The notes: generated by a model from the sequence alone, not told the origin. Positions 45,237 to 55,178 are shown, numbered from the stretch's first letter. The stretch is DNA of 56,325 bases from an uncultured Phocaeicola sp. (GCA_944320855.1 CALUJF010000017.1:1-56325), one strand, 5' to 3'. Numbers and translations: made by a program.

Positions 45237-46160
45237 ATGAATGGATATTTACGCATATTGCTTTTTGGAACAGTTTTTACCGTAGTTTCTTGTGGTAAAC
45301 AAATTCCTGATGATATCATACAGCCGTCTGCTATGGAAGAATTGCTGTACGACTATCATCTGGCTCTCACCATGGGTAATGATTTGAACTATTCAGAAAG
45401 GTATAAGCGTGAGTCTTATAAAAATTATGTGTTCAAGAAGCATGGTGTGACTGAGGCGGAGTTTGACTCTTCAATGGTCTGGTACACAAGAAACACTAAG
45501 GAACTTACAGATATTTACAAGAATCTTCAGAAACGGTATGAAATGGCCGAAGAGCAGATGAAGTCGGAACTGAACAAACGAAGCGGTCAGATTTCTGTAT
45601 CGCTTTCCGGCGACTCTGTAGATGTGTGGTCCGACAGAAATCTGTATTGGCTTACTACTTCTCCGCTTACCAACAGGCTTATGTTTGACCTCAAGGCTGA
45701 TACTACCTTCCACAATAAGGATATCCTTGTGCTTGAGGCTGATTATAGCTTCTTAGCGTATGAAAAGAACACTGCAAAAGCTGTTGTTTCTATGAAAATA
45801 ACATTTGACAATGACAGTATTTTAGCAATGTCGAAGGTTATAGAAAAGTCAGGAAAAGAACAGTTGGTGCTGCAACCTGATTCAGCGTATAAATATAAGA
45901 GTATCAGTGGTTTCGTGTATTACAGTAATCCTGATTCGACTGATGCTACCGTACTTATCAATAACATTAAGCTGTTACGTTACAGAGAAGGAAGCTTTAG
46001 CTCAGATGCGGCCGGTAAGCCCGTAGAAGTCTCAGATAAGGCTTCTCAAAATCAGGAAAACGATAAGCCGGAATCAAAGGAACAGGAAGTACGTGTTTCT
46101 GACAGAAAGGTGAGAGACGGAAATGTGGTAGACAATATCAAACGTGTTTCCGAGAGATAA
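45237..46160 (+). CDS. DUF4296 lipoprotein
   Basis: 307 residues. Lipobox VVSC (Cys19), then the DUF4296 signature (IPDDIIQPSAMEELLYDYHLA). C-terminal ~60 residues are charged and low-complexity. Starts 16 bases after lspA and is probably co-transcribed with it. Function unknown. Confidence 0.85.
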   Translation: MNGYLRILLFGTVFTVVSCGKQIPDDIIQPSAMEELLYDYHLALTMGNDLNYSERYKRESYKNYVFKKHGVTEAEFDSSMVWYTRNTKELTDIYKNLQKRYEMAEEQMKSELNKRSGQISVSLSGDSVDVWSDRNLYWLTTSPLTNRLMFDLKADTTFHNKDILVLEADYSFLAYEKNTAKAVVSMKITFDNDSILAMSKVIEKSGKEQLVLQPDSAYKYKSISGFVYYSNPDSTDATVLINNIKLLRYREGSFSSDAAGKPVEVSDKASQNQENDKPESKEQEVRVSDRKVRDGNVVDNIKRVSER

Positions 46161-46168
46161 GATTTCTG

Positions 46169-46543
46169 ATGAAAAGATTTGCTTCACACAGATTGTATAT
46201 TCCGCATTTGGGGCTGTTTCTGAAGAATCAGGTTGTCCAATTAGACGAACAGACGGGTGCCGTAACAGAGTATTGTCCTTTTACAGAGGAAAGAAGTTTT
46301 ACGGAGTGGCTTAACGGTCTGATTGTGCTGTCGTACGATTCTCCTAAGATATCATTATGTGGAACACCGGAACAGATGCCGGATTCAACAGTCTTGTTCG
46401 TGGATAATGATAAAAAGTTAAGGAGCCAATTACCATCAGAGGATGATAATAAACTCCTTACTCTTAATGCATATTATGTAACTTCGTTCAATGTTTCAGA
46501 TATGTGCTTTTCGGACAACAGTATTGTTGTGCGATTGTCTTAA
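46169..46543 (+). CDS. Small conserved-context protein, unknown function
   Basis: 124 residues, no signal peptide, begins MKRFASHRLYIPHLGLFLKN. Eight bases after the DUF4296 gene and overlapping the convergent RNA methyltransferase gene by 4 bases at the stops. I do not recognise a family; co-transcription with lspA is likely. Confidence 0.68.
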   Translation: MKRFASHRLYIPHLGLFLKNQVVQLDEQTGAVTEYCPFTEERSFTEWLNGLIVLSYDSPKISLCGTPEQMPDSTVLFVDNDKKLRSQLPSEDDNKLLTLNAYYVTSFNVSDMCFSDNSIVVRLS

Positions 46544-47292
46544 ATCTGCCGTCTTCTGAATTCAGAGCATACAATGGCTGTTGCTATAGCCACATTCAAT
46601 GATTCTGAAGTTTCGTTGCCTTGAGGATAGTTAGGTATAAGTATTCTTCTATTGATAAGTTCCGAGACCTCTTTGCTGATACCGTTTCCTTCATTTCCCA
46701 TCACGATAAGTCCATTGGCTGATAATTCATTTTCGTAGATGTTTTTGCCATCGAGGAAAGTTCCGAAAACCGGTACATCATCAAGTTTTGAAATCAGTTC
46801 CTTCAAATCACAATAGTGTAATTTAACTCTCGCAAGTGCGCCCATGGTAGCCTGTACTGTTTTCGGACCGAATGCATCGGCAGTTCCGTTTGAGCAAAAT
46901 ATGTTTTTTATCCCGAACCAGTCGGCTACTCTTATGATGGTACCGAGATTTCCCGGGTCCTGCACATCATCGAGTGCCAGGCATAGTTCCTTCCGTGGAT
47001 TGTCTTCTGATAATTGATAGAAAGGTGTTTCAAAAACGGCCAAAACATCTTGCGGCGTTTTGAGCAGACTGGCACGCGACAGTTCGTCCTTTTCTACAGT
47101 TATTATTTCGTCAGCCGATATATGTGTGTTGGAGTTGAGCCATTCAGGAGTTGATACCAATAGCTTGCATCTGAAATGTCCGGCAAGGTCGGATACCAAC
47201 TTGTTTCCTTCTGCTAAAAATGCCTTGTTCTCTTTTCTGAATTTCTTCAATTCCAGAGAGCGGATAAACTTTATTTTATTTTTACTGAGCAT
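46540..47292 (-). CDS. TrmH/SpoU family RNA 2'-O-methyltransferase
   Basis: 250 residues. N-terminal substrate-binding domain (FRKENKAFLAEGNKLV) and C-terminal SPOUT domain with DDVQDPGNLGTIIRVADWFG, VMGNEGNGIS and the final ESLNVAIATAI motif. Probably an rRNA or tRNA ribose methylase; the target nucleotide cannot be told from sequence. Confidence 0.92.
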   Translation of the reverse strand: MLSKNKIKFIRSLELKKFRKENKAFLAEGNKLVSDLAGHFRCKLLVSTPEWLNSNTHISADEIITVEKDELSRASLLKTPQDVLAVFETPFYQLSEDNPRKELCLALDDVQDPGNLGTIIRVADWFGIKNIFCSNGTADAFGPKTVQATMGALARVKLHYCDLKELISKLDDVPVFGTFLDGKNIYENELSANGLIVMGNEGNGISKEVSELINRRILIPNYPQGNETSESLNVAIATAIVCSEFRRRQI

Positions 47293-47320
47293 GATTTAAA
47301 TAGTCTGATGTTATTCCCGA

Positions 47321-47328
47321 CAAAGCTA
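47321..47328 (-). promoter_or_regulatory. -7 box (TAGCTTTG on reverse strand) of the RNA methyltransferase
   Basis: The complement of CAAAGCTA fits TAnnTTTG, 28 bases before the ATG. Confidence 0.5.
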
Positions 47329-47442
47329 AGAAGATATTTTCAATTAACATATATATTATTTAAAGTTTAACTTCGTGGATTTCGAGGAAGTAAGCTGAAT
47401 TTTTTATTGTATCTATGAAAATTCAGAAGAATTATTGTCTGC

Positions 47443-47530
47443 CTACATATGTCAGTATGCATACTTACATATGTAGGTAAGCTTACTGACATATGTAAGT
47501 AAATTGTTTTACATATGTCGGCAGATAAGT
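47443..47530. repeat. Four 22-bp units: ladder of palindromes every 11 bp
   Basis: ACATATGT occurs at 47445, 47467, 47489 and 47511, exactly 22 bp apart. Between them, 11 bp out, are two more palindromes, GTATGCATAC and GTAAGCTTAC. The array lies in the divergent region between the RNA methyltransferase and TamL-like genes, upstream of both promoters. It could be an operator array or an architectural element. Confidence 0.88.
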
Positions 47531-47639
47531 TATAATAGTCAATTATTGGTAATCTTTAAATCATAAGCTGATAAAAATAATCTTATTGCCGGTAAGATGA
47601 TATTTTCATCAGTATATATACTGTTAGTGGAATTTTATG

Positions 47640-47647
47640 TACATTTG
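47640..47647 (+). promoter_or_regulatory. -7 box TACATTTG of the TamL-like gene
   Basis: Exact TAnnTTTG match 25 bases before the ATG at 47673. The rest of 47293-47672 holds only the reverse-strand promoter and the palindrome ladder. Confidence 0.5.
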
Positions 47648-47672
47648 CAAATAAATAAGTTTGATTTTCCGA

Positions 47673-49982
47673 ATGATGAATCAGTTTCGTACATACATAT
47701 TCACCATAATTATCTCACTGCTGCTCGGCGGGTGTTCTGTGGGTAAATTCATACCTGAAGGACAATATTTGCTTGACGAAGTACATATCAGCAGCGACAA
47801 CAGCGAGATAAAGTCTTCGGAAATGTATTCGTACGTTCGCCAAAAGCCCAACTCCAAATGGTTCAGCCTCGTAAAGCTACCAATGTACATCTATTGCGCA
47901 TCGGGTAATGATTCAACGAAATGGATAAACAGGTTGCTGCGTAGAATAGGGGATGCACCGAGAATATACGACCCGTCTGTAGCCGAAGAAACACGATTGC
48001 AGATTCTTGGAGCCGTACAGAACAAAGGTTATCTCGGTGCGCAGGTGTCATTAGAAGAAAAAAAGAAAAAGAACAAACTTGATGCATATTACAAGGTGTC
48101 TTCAGGCAAGCCTTATATGATTTCCAGTATCAATTATAATGTTGAGGATTATGTGATACGAGGAATGTTGATGAATGATTCTGTAAAAAGCGGATTGAAG
48201 GAAGGTATGCGTTTCAATGTCAATATGCTTGAGGAGGAAAGAAACAATATTGCGCAATATCTTCTGAACAGGGGATACTACAGATTCAACAAAGACTATA
48301 TCACATTTCAGGCAGATACAGTCAGTGGCACATATGAGATTGACCTGACAATGAATATATCATTGAGTAGCAGCAGGGGAGAGACTACTGGCTCTTTACA
48401 CCGCCAGTATGAAATAAGAAACGTAAATTACATTCTGGACGGAGACAATGTCTATGCTGCAAACGAGTCTTCTACGGTCGATACTATACAGTATGACGGT
48501 ATAAACATCCTGTACGACGATAAGTTGTTCTTGCGTCCCGGAGTGATTGCTTCGCATAATAGGATAGTGCCGGGAAAACTGTATTCCAACCGTGATGTGA
48601 TGTCAACATATTCATCTTTGTCACGCTTGGGAATACTGAAATACTCCAACATAAGATTTGTCGAACATCTTGACAATGACTCAGCCTATCTTGATGCATA
48701 TGTATCATTATCGAAGAATAAGAACAAGACTCTTTCTTTTCAGGTAGAAGGTACGAACTCGGCCGGCGATTTGGGAGCGGCTGCTTCTGTAACATACACG
48801 CACAGAAATCTTTTTAAAGGTTCCGAAACGTTTAATATCAAGGTCAGAGGTGCTTACGAGGCTGTGACGGGGCTTGAAGGATATTCAAACAATAACTATA
48901 CGGAATATGGTGTTGAGACAAGTCTTGAGTTTCCGGAGTTCATGTTCCCCTTTCTGAAATCTGACTTCAAGAAGAGTGTGAATGCCAAGTCGCAGGTCAG
49001 TGCGAAGTACAACTGGCAAATCAGACCTGAATTCGAACGAACATTGGCTTCGGCAGCATGGAGCTACAGATGGAACAGCAGAAGAAGGGCGAGTCACAGG
49101 CTTGATGTACTCGATATAAATTATATCTATATGCCATACAGGTCGAGAACATTTATCGAATACCTTAATTATATGGATGAGATAAATCCACTGTTGAGAT
49201 ACAGTTATGAAGACCTGTTCATCGTTAGGTTAGGCTACACTTATACTTACAACAGTGCCGGAGTTTCAACTCAGCAGACAGCCAAAAAAAGTTCATACTC
49301 CATCCGTTTCAATATAGAAGAGTCCGGTAACCTTATTTACGGTTTCTCAAAGTTGATACACGGAAAACCGTCTGACGGAGAATCCTTCAGAATGGGAAAT
49401 ATCAGTTTTGCCCAATATGTAAAGACAGACTTCGATTTTGCAAAGAATATCATGATTGACGATAGAAATGCTGTAGTGTTTCATATAGGTACGGGTATTG
49501 CTATCCCTTACGGAAACTCAAAAAGTTTGCCTTTCGAAAAACTTTATTTCTCAGGAGGTGCAAACAGCGTAAGAGGATGGAGCGTACGTTCTTTGGGACC
49601 GGGAGGATATCGTGGTGCTTCGGGAACACTTGATTATGTCAATCATACGGGTGATATAAAATTGGATTTGAACGTGGAATACAGGACACACCTGTTTTGG
49701 AAATTAAATGCTGCAGCATTCATTGATGCCGGAAACGTGTGGACATTGAAGAACAGATATTCAGATTCTACTGGGCAGTTTGCTTTCAACCGTTTCTACA
49801 AGGAGATAGCGGTTTCATATGGTCTGGGAATACGTTTCGACCTTGATTTTCTTATTCTCCGATTCGATGGAGGTATGAAAGCTGTGAATCCTACGGGAAG
49901 AGGTATTGACAGGTTCCCTCTTATCGTACCGGATTTCTCGCGCGATTTTGCTTTCCATTTTGCGGTGGGCTATCCTTTTTAA
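47673..49982 (+). CDS. tamL: Lipidated BamA/TamA family outer-membrane protein (TamL-like)
   Basis: 769 residues from the ATG at 47673 (a second ATG is 3 bases on). The signal peptide ends in lipobox LLGGC, so this Omp85 protein is itself a lipoprotein, as described for TamL of Bacteroidetes. POTRA-like domains follow (about 30-320), then a 16-strand barrel ending in Phe (FHFAVGYPF) and with the Omp85 SGG.NSVRGW(S) signature near residue 635. TamB is not encoded in the window. Confidence 0.9.
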   Translation: MMNQFRTYIFTIIISLLLGGCSVGKFIPEGQYLLDEVHISSDNSEIKSSEMYSYVRQKPNSKWFSLVKLPMYIYCASGNDSTKWINRLLRRIGDAPRIYDPSVAEETRLQILGAVQNKGYLGAQVSLEEKKKKNKLDAYYKVSSGKPYMISSINYNVEDYVIRGMLMNDSVKSGLKEGMRFNVNMLEEERNNIAQYLLNRGYYRFNKDYITFQADTVSGTYEIDLTMNISLSSSRGETTGSLHRQYEIRNVNYILDGDNVYAANESSTVDTIQYDGINILYDDKLFLRPGVIASHNRIVPGKLYSNRDVMSTYSSLSRLGILKYSNIRFVEHLDNDSAYLDAYVSLSKNKNKTLSFQVEGTNSAGDLGAAASVTYTHRNLFKGSETFNIKVRGAYEAVTGLEGYSNNNYTEYGVETSLEFPEFMFPFLKSDFKKSVNAKSQVSAKYNWQIRPEFERTLASAAWSYRWNSRRRASHRLDVLDINYIYMPYRSRTFIEYLNYMDEINPLLRYSYEDLFIVRLGYTYTYNSAGVSTQQTAKKSSYSIRFNIEESGNLIYGFSKLIHGKPSDGESFRMGNISFAQYVKTDFDFAKNIMIDDRNAVVFHIGTGIAIPYGNSKSLPFEKLYFSGGANSVRGWSVRSLGPGGYRGASGTLDYVNHTGDIKLDLNVEYRTHLFWKLNAAAFIDAGNVWTLKNRYSDSTGQFAFNRFYKEIAVSYGLGIRFDLDFLILRFDGGMKAVNPTGRGIDRFPLIVPDFSRDFAFHFAVGYPF

Positions 49983-50013
49983 TTTATATGATACAGATTT
50001 ATATAAAATATTT

Positions 50014-50256
50014 ATGGCAAAAATAGAATCTAAACTTTACACTCGTGATGAACTTCGCGAACTTGAGGAATGGTTTAAGAGTATGGATTTGCCTGAGTCT
50101 ATACAGTTGGACAAGGCAACATATATTCCTAATCTGAAAGATACTCTTGCAAAGCTTGTTACGCAGGCTGAGATAAATTGTGACAACCCCAAGATGCAGG
50201 GGCCTATATACCTTCTTGAGCGCCTAAAGGCCAAGCTTGAAGAAACTCAAAAGTGA
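50014..50256 (+). CDS. DUF6965 family small protein
   Basis: 80 residues from the ATG at 50014 (MAKIESKLYT); the open frame reaches upstream into the barrel gene but that part is shadow. Helical, charged, begins RDELRELEEWFKSMDLPESIQL. I match this to DUF6965 with moderate confidence. Function unknown. Confidence 0.72.
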   Translation: MAKIESKLYTRDELRELEEWFKSMDLPESIQLDKATYIPNLKDTLAKLVTQAEINCDNPKMQGPIYLLERLKAKLEETQK

Positions 50257-50262
50257 ATATAA

Positions 50263-50293
50263 TTGCATAAATCAAAAACATGTACTAACTTTG
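50263..50293 (+). promoter_or_regulatory. Promoter of aspS
   Basis: TTG at 50263-50265, 20-base spacer, TAACTTTG at 50286-50293: full -33/-7 consensus, 28 bases before the ATG. Confidence 0.7.
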
Positions 50294-50321
50294 TCGTTCA
50301 AAAGATTAAAATACTCATAAT

Positions 50322-52085
50322 ATGTTTAGAAGTCATACTTGTGGCGAGTTGAGACTTGCCGATGCAGGCAAAAATGTAACGCTTTCCGGATGGGTACAGC
50401 GTACACGCAAAATGGGAGGAATGACATTCGTCGATCTCCGCGACCGTTATGGTATCACACAGTTGGTTTTCAATACCGATGTGAATGCCGACCTTTGTGA
50501 AAAAGCTAATCATCTGGGACGTGAGTTCGTTATTCAGGTAAAAGGTACCGTGAACGAACGTTCAAGCAAAAACAATAATATTCCTACAGGTGATATCGAA
50601 ATCATCGTTTCTGAACTTAACATCCTGAACTCAGCTCAGACTCCTCCTTTCACAATCGAAGACAATACTGACGGTGGTGACGACCTTCGTATGAAGTACC
50701 GTTACCTCGACCTTCGTCGTACTGCTGTGCGCAAGAACTTGGAATTGCGTCACCGCATGACAATGGAAGTGCGCCGCTATCTTGACAGCAAGGGCTTCCT
50801 CGAAGTGGAAACTCCTATGCTTATCGGTTCTACTCCTGAAGGTGCACGCGACTTTGTCGTTCCGTCACGTATGAATCCGGGACAGTTCTATGCACTTCCA
50901 CAGTCACCACAGACACTTAAACAGTTGCTTATGGTTTCCGGTTTCGACCGTTATTTCCAGATTGTAAAATGTTTCCGCGATGAAGACCTTCGTGCCGACC
51001 GTCAGCCTGAATTTACTCAGATAGACTGCGAAATGAGCTTCGTTGAACAGGAAGATATCATCAATACATTCGAAGGTATGGCTAAACACCTGTTCAAGGA
51101 ATTGCGCGGTGTAGAGCTTACTGAACCGTTCATCCGTATGCCATGGGCAGACGCAATGAAATATTACGGTAGCGACAAACCTGATTTGCGTTTCGGAATG
51201 AAGTTTGTAGAGCTGATGGATGTTCTGAAAGGTTCTGGTTTCTCAGTATTCGACAATGCTGCATACATCGGCGGTATCTGTGCCGAAGGTGCTGCTACAT
51301 ATACACGCAAGCAGCTTGACCAGCTTACTGACTTCGTGAAACGCCCTCAGATTGGTGCCAAGGGATTGGTTTACGCACGTGTTGAGGCTGACGGTAACGT
51401 GAAGTCAAGCGTTGACAAGTTCTATTCACAGGAAGTATTGCAGAAGATGAAAGAAGCATTCGGAGCTAAACCGGGTGACTTGATTCTTATCCTCAGCGGT
51501 GACGATGTGATGAAGACACGCAAGCAGCTTTGCGAACTCCGTCTTGAAATGGGTAATCAGTTGGGATTGCGCGACAAGAACAAGTTTGCTTGTCTGTGGG
51601 TTGTTGACTTCCCAATGTTCGAGTGGAGCGAAGAAGAAGGCCGCTTGATGGCTATGCACCACCCATTCACTCATCCTAAGGATGAAGATATCGCACTTCT
51701 TGACACTGACCCTGCTGCAGTTCGTGCAGATGCATACGATATGGTTATCAACGGTGTTGAAGTAGGAGGTGGTTCTATCCGTATCCACGATTCACAGCTT
51801 CAGGCAAAGATGTTCGAAATCCTTGGATTTACTCCTGAAAAGGCACAGGAACAGTTTGGCTTCCTGATGAACGCGTTCAAGTTCGGTGCACCTCCTCATG
51901 GTGGTCTTGCTTACGGTCTTGACCGTTGGGTATCACTCTTTGCAGGTCTGGATTCAATCCGCGACTGTATAGCATTCCCTAAGAACAACTCAGGTAGAGA
52001 TGTTATGCTTGATGCTCCTGGCTTTATCGACCAGAAACAGCTTGACGAACTTAATCTGATAGTTGATATCAAGGAAAAGAACTGA
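50322..52085 (+). CDS. aspS: Aspartyl-tRNA synthetase
   Basis: 587 residues, the bacterial class II type with a GAD insertion. N-terminal OB-fold ([22 protein letters not shown]); motif 2 [18 protein letters not shown]; motif 3 [13 protein letters not shown]. Single-gene unit with promoter and terminator. Confidence 0.97.
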   Translation: MFRSHTCGELRLADAGKNVTLSGWVQRTRKMGGMTFVDLRDRYGITQLVFNTDVNADLCEKANHLGREFVIQVKGTVNERSSKNNNIPTGDIEIIVSELNILNSAQTPPFTIEDNTDGGDDLRMKYRYLDLRRTAVRKNLELRHRMTMEVRRYLDSKGFLEVETPMLIGSTPEGARDFVVPSRMNPGQFYALPQSPQTLKQLLMVSGFDRYFQIVKCFRDEDLRADRQPEFTQIDCEMSFVEQEDIINTFEGMAKHLFKELRGVELTEPFIRMPWADAMKYYGSDKPDLRFGMKFVELMDVLKGSGFSVFDNAAYIGGICAEGAATYTRKQLDQLTDFVKRPQIGAKGLVYARVEADGNVKSSVDKFYSQEVLQKMKEAFGAKPGDLILILSGDDVMKTRKQLCELRLEMGNQLGLRDKNKFACLWVVDFPMFEWSEEEGRLMAMHHPFTHPKDEDIALLDTDPAAVRADAYDMVINGVEVGGGSIRIHDSQLQAKMFEILGFTPEKAQEQFGFLMNAFKFGAPPHGGLAYGLDRWVSLFAGLDSIRDCIAFPKNNSGRDVMLDAPGFIDQKQLDELNLIVDIKEKN

Positions 52086-52111
52086 TAAATAGTTTTTAAT
52101 TTACTTTATAA

Positions 52112-52162
52112 GGCACGGATATAGGTGTGTTTTGACTATACCTGTTTCCGTGCCATATTTTT
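52112..52162 (+). terminator. Terminator between aspS and the GtrA gene
   Basis: GGCACGGA (52112-52119) pairs with TCCGTGCC (52147-52154), followed by ATATTTTT. Confidence 0.85.
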
Positions 52163-52173
52163 GGTTTTATTTA

Positions 52174-52563
52174 ATGAAAGAAACGGTACGCATCATACGA
52201 TTTATCATAGTAGGAACACTTAATGCCATTATTGCTGCATTGGTGGTATGGCTGCTTATGGATATATGTAATCTTGACTATATGATAGCTAATATATCTG
52301 CATACACGGCAGCTCAGATAAACAATTTCATGTGGTGCAAGTACTGGATTTTCCCTCTTGACAAAGAAACAAAAAAGAACAGCATCCAGCGTCAGATACT
52401 GTTCTTCCTTATAGCTTTTGCCTTGGCCTACAGCGCCCAGTTTGTGTTCCTTCTTGTTCTGGTGGAACTTCTTCATCTCAATGAATATCTGGCACAGTTC
52501 CTCGGACTTTTTGTCTATGGTGCTGTAAACTTTATTAGCAACAAGATGATAACTTTCAAATAA
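52174..52563 (+). CDS. GtrA family membrane protein
   Basis: 129 residues from the ATG at 52174; an in-frame TTG at 52132 lies within the terminator. Four membrane helices with the GtrA pattern (RFIIVGTLNAIIAALVVWLL, then NFMWCKYWIF). GtrA proteins are thought to flip or transfer lipid-linked sugars. It directly follows the aspS terminator, so it may depend on readthrough or a weak promoter. Confidence 0.85.
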   Translation: MKETVRIIRFIIVGTLNAIIAALVVWLLMDICNLDYMIANISAYTAAQINNFMWCKYWIFPLDKETKKNSIQRQILFFLIAFALAYSAQFVFLLVLVELLHLNEYLAQFLGLFVYGAVNFISNKMITFK

Positions 52564-52586
52564 GTTAATTATCCGTATTCTTTTCT

Positions 52587-53015
52587 TTATGCCATTGAGT
52601 TCAGGTCTTTGTCCTCCAGATAGCTCATTTTGTTTTCTGTTATCACTTGTCTTGTCTTTTCTACATCGTCTGTTCTGAATACGAGGATTCCTTTTCCTCC
52701 AAGCAGGAAAGAATACAAGTATGAGATTCCTATTCCGGCATCAGTAAAGCTTTTTATGGCATCTGCAGCTCTTCCGGGATAGTTGTCAAGCGTTATGGCA
52801 AACACTTCCGAAACATTGGCAGATATACCTGCATTGTTCAATGTCTGGAAGGCCCTTTGGGGGTCGGAGCATATGATTCTGTATATACCGTATTCCACAG
52901 TGTCGGAGATAGTAGAAGCAATAAGCTGTATTTCAGCCTCTTTAAGCAGCTCAAGAACCTTTAGGAGAGTTCCCGATTTATTTTCTACAAATACTGATAG
53001 TTGATGTACAGTCAT
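52587..53015 (-). CDS. Tandem ACT-domain protein
   Basis: 142 residues holding two ACT domains (MTVHQLSVFVENKSGTLLKVL at the start, VFAITLDNYPGRAADAIKSF in the middle). Such proteins sit next to phenylacetate-CoA ligase genes in many anaerobes, as here, and may sense an amino acid. Starts 13 bases after the paaK stop. Confidence 0.88.
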   Translation of the reverse strand: MTVHQLSVFVENKSGTLLKVLELLKEAEIQLIASTISDTVEYGIYRIICSDPQRAFQTLNNAGISANVSEVFAITLDNYPGRAADAIKSFTDAGIGISYLYSFLLGGKGILVFRTDDVEKTRQVITENKMSYLEDKDLNSMA

Positions 53016-53028
53016 GATAAATATATCT

Positions 53029-54342
53029 TTAAATTAATGTTTTACGCAAATCTTTTACTCTCACAGCCTTTCCTTCCTGTTTTGGCAGACTGCCTTTAGG
53101 AAGAAGCTTCACAATTGGTGTTATCAGGATTTCGTCTTTAAGCTGTCGTGTAATTTCCTTTGTAAGCTTCTGCAGCGAGCCGAAATCGTCTGTAAATTCG
53201 TTCAGTTCCACTTCCACCGTCATTTCATCGTTTGCATCGAGGTTGGTAAGTGTAATCAGATAGTCAGAGCCGAGTTCCTTGAACTGCATAAGTATGGTTT
53301 CTATCTGTATAGGGAAGATGTTCACACCCTTCAGTATAATCATGTCGTCGCTTCTGCCTTTCATGCGGTCCAAGCGTCTGTGATGGCGTCCGCACTTACA
53401 TTCTCCGGGCAGGAATCTCGTCAGGTCTCTTGTCCTGTATCTCAGTAACGGCATGGCCTCACGGTTTATGGTAGTAAGTACCAGTTCGCCCACTTCACCG
53501 TCAGGTACAGGCTCGAGTGTTTCAGGGTCTACTATTTCCACTATATAGTAGTCCTCCCATATATGAAGGCCGTTCTGTTCTGTACATTCGAAAGCTACCC
53601 CAGGACCGCACATTTCCGACATACCGAACGAATTGTATGCCTTCACTCCAAGCATTTTTTCTATTCTCTTTCTTTGTTCCTCAGAGTGTGGTTCTGCACC
53701 GATAATCAGTGTTCTCAGTTTGGTGTCTTTGGCCGGATTTATTCCCATTTCCTCCATTACTTCATACAATCGTCCCGCATAGCTTGGTATTGCATGCAGG
53801 GCTGTTGTACCGAAATCAGTTATGAATTTGATTTGTCTTTTAGTGTTTCCGGCAGCTGCGGGAACAGTAAGCATTCCGAGGCGTTCAGCTCCATATTGGA
53901 ATCCTAATCCACCTGTAAACATACCGTATCCTGATGAATTTTGGAATATATCTCCAGCTCTCAGTCCTACCATATGAAGGCATCTTGCCACGGCATTGGC
54001 CCATTCGTCGAGGTCTTTCTGAGTGTGAAGTATTACTGTTGGAGTTCCCGTAGTTCCGCTTGACGAATGCAGCCTTACTACATCCTTAAGCGGTACGGCC
54101 GAAAGTCCGTATGGATAATTGTCACGCAAATCCTGCTTAGTAGTGAATGGTATCTTTCTGATATCATCGAGCGTTTTTATATCTTCAGGTTTAAGGTTAT
54201 ATTCTTCAAATCTTTTTCTGTAGAAAGGAGAATTCATGCAATGCCTTACTGTTTTTTGCAGTCTTTCCAGTTGCAGTTTCTCTATTTCTTCTCTCGTCAT
54301 AGTTTCCATCTCGGGATGGAGATATTTGCAGTCGTTTTCCAT
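53029..54342 (-). CDS. paaK: Phenylacetate-CoA ligase family protein
   Basis: 437 residues from the ATG complementary to 54340-54342 (MENDCKYLHPEM); the longer open frame would run into the promoter. AMP-binding signature SSGTTGTPTV, YNSFGMSE motif, YRTRDLTRF, and the C-terminal region with EGKAVRV. It makes aryl-CoA esters from phenylacetate or indole-acetate; the exact acid is unknown. Confidence 0.93.
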   Translation of the reverse strand: MENDCKYLHPEMETMTREEIEKLQLERLQKTVRHCMNSPFYRKRFEEYNLKPEDIKTLDDIRKIPFTTKQDLRDNYPYGLSAVPLKDVVRLHSSSGTTGTPTVILHTQKDLDEWANAVARCLHMVGLRAGDIFQNSSGYGMFTGGLGFQYGAERLGMLTVPAAAGNTKRQIKFITDFGTTALHAIPSYAGRLYEVMEEMGINPAKDTKLRTLIIGAEPHSEEQRKRIEKMLGVKAYNSFGMSEMCGPGVAFECTEQNGLHIWEDYYIVEIVDPETLEPVPDGEVGELVLTTINREAMPLLRYRTRDLTRFLPGECKCGRHHRRLDRMKGRSDDMIILKGVNIFPIQIETILMQFKELGSDYLITLTNLDANDEMTVEVELNEFTDDFGSLQKLTKEITRQLKDEILITPIVKLLPKGSLPKQEGKAVRVKDLRKTLI

Positions 54343-54423
54343 TATAACAATTGTTTGTAAGGTTTTATATATTCTCTTTCTGTTTGTAATACCAGATAAA
54401 TCAATGTTTATATTGACCGACTG

Positions 54424-54453
54424 CAAAATTAGAAAAAATCATCAGAACCACAA
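54424..54453 (-). promoter_or_regulatory. Promoter of paaK
   Basis: On the reverse strand: TTG (54453-54451), 19-base spacer, TAATTTTG (54431-54424). Matches the Bacteroidetes consensus and lies about 82 bases before the paaK ATG. Confidence 0.6.
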
Positions 54454-54504
54454 GTAAAAACTTCATTTTTACTGTTTATACGGTGTTTATATATCAAATT
54501 GATG

Positions 54505-55026
54505 TTATAATCCCTTGTGTTCTATCTTTTTTAAGAATCCTACAGGCATCTCTACCATAGCACATCCTAACATTTCCAACCGGACAGAAACCTGACTTTT
54601 GCCGTCTATATCTATAAGTTCACCTGTAAGTCCTTTAAGGGGACCTTTTATCACCTCCACTTTTTCTCCTGGTTTCAGTGGTTCGCTGCAGAATCTCACA
54701 GTATTTTCCGAATAGTCAAGCATAAACATGAAACGTTCCATTTCTTCATTTCTTATGATTGCCGGTTTGTGGGTAGCCTTGTCTATCATTGTTCCGTTAA
54801 CTGACGGAATAGACTTTAGAACTTCTATTCTGGTTTTATCATCCGATTTTATAAAGATAATCATCGGAATGACTATTTCCTTTACCTTTTTCTTTCTGTC
54901 GCTCCATTGCTTTACTGTTTCCTGTAACGGTAAGTAATGTCTAACCCCCATTTTATATAGTTTCTCGGCAGTTTTCTTTTCATGATGCATTTTTACATAC
55001 ATCGCATACCAGTGTTCGTTATCCAT
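54505..55026 (-). CDS. UpxY/NusG-like transcription antiterminator, orphan
   Basis: 173 residues: NusG N-terminal domain (HWYAMYVKMHHEKKTAEKL) and C-terminal KOW domain (LKPGEKVEVIKGPLKGLTGELIDID). UpxY proteins keep RNA polymerase going through capsule operons and are usually the first gene of such a locus. Here no glycosyltransferase or export gene follows; the next gene is paaK, which has its own promoter. It may act in trans or be a remnant. Confidence 0.88.
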   Translation of the reverse strand: MDNEHWYAMYVKMHHEKKTAEKLYKMGVRHYLPLQETVKQWSDRKKKVKEIVIPMIIFIKSDDKTRIEVLKSIPSVNGTMIDKATHKPAIIRNEEMERFMFMLDYSENTVRFCSEPLKPGEKVEVIKGPLKGLTGELIDIDGKSQVSVRLEMLGCAMVEMPVGFLKKIEHKGL

Positions 55027-55070
55027 CTATATACAGTTTATCTTAATAGAATTCAGTTAGTAAGATAATA

Positions 55071-55078
55071 CAAATGTA
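55071..55078 (-). promoter_or_regulatory. -7 box (TACATTTG on reverse strand) of the UpxY-like gene
   Basis: The complement of CAAATGTA fits TAnnTTTG, 45 bases before the ATG. Confidence 0.5.
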
Positions 55079-55178
55079 TAAATAAAAATCCATACAACAT
55101 TTGCTGCAGCGAGTTTATTATTAAAAAGTTTACCCATTAATATTTATCGAATCATGCTGTAAGGTATAATTTTTTGTT

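Noticed and set aside
47443-47530. CRISPR array
   Set aside because: Units are 22 bp with internal palindromes every 11 bp and no unique spacers of normal length; no cas genes in the window.
54505-55026. Capsular polysaccharide locus
   Set aside because: Only the UpxY-like gene is present; no glycosyltransferases, flippase or polymerase nearby.
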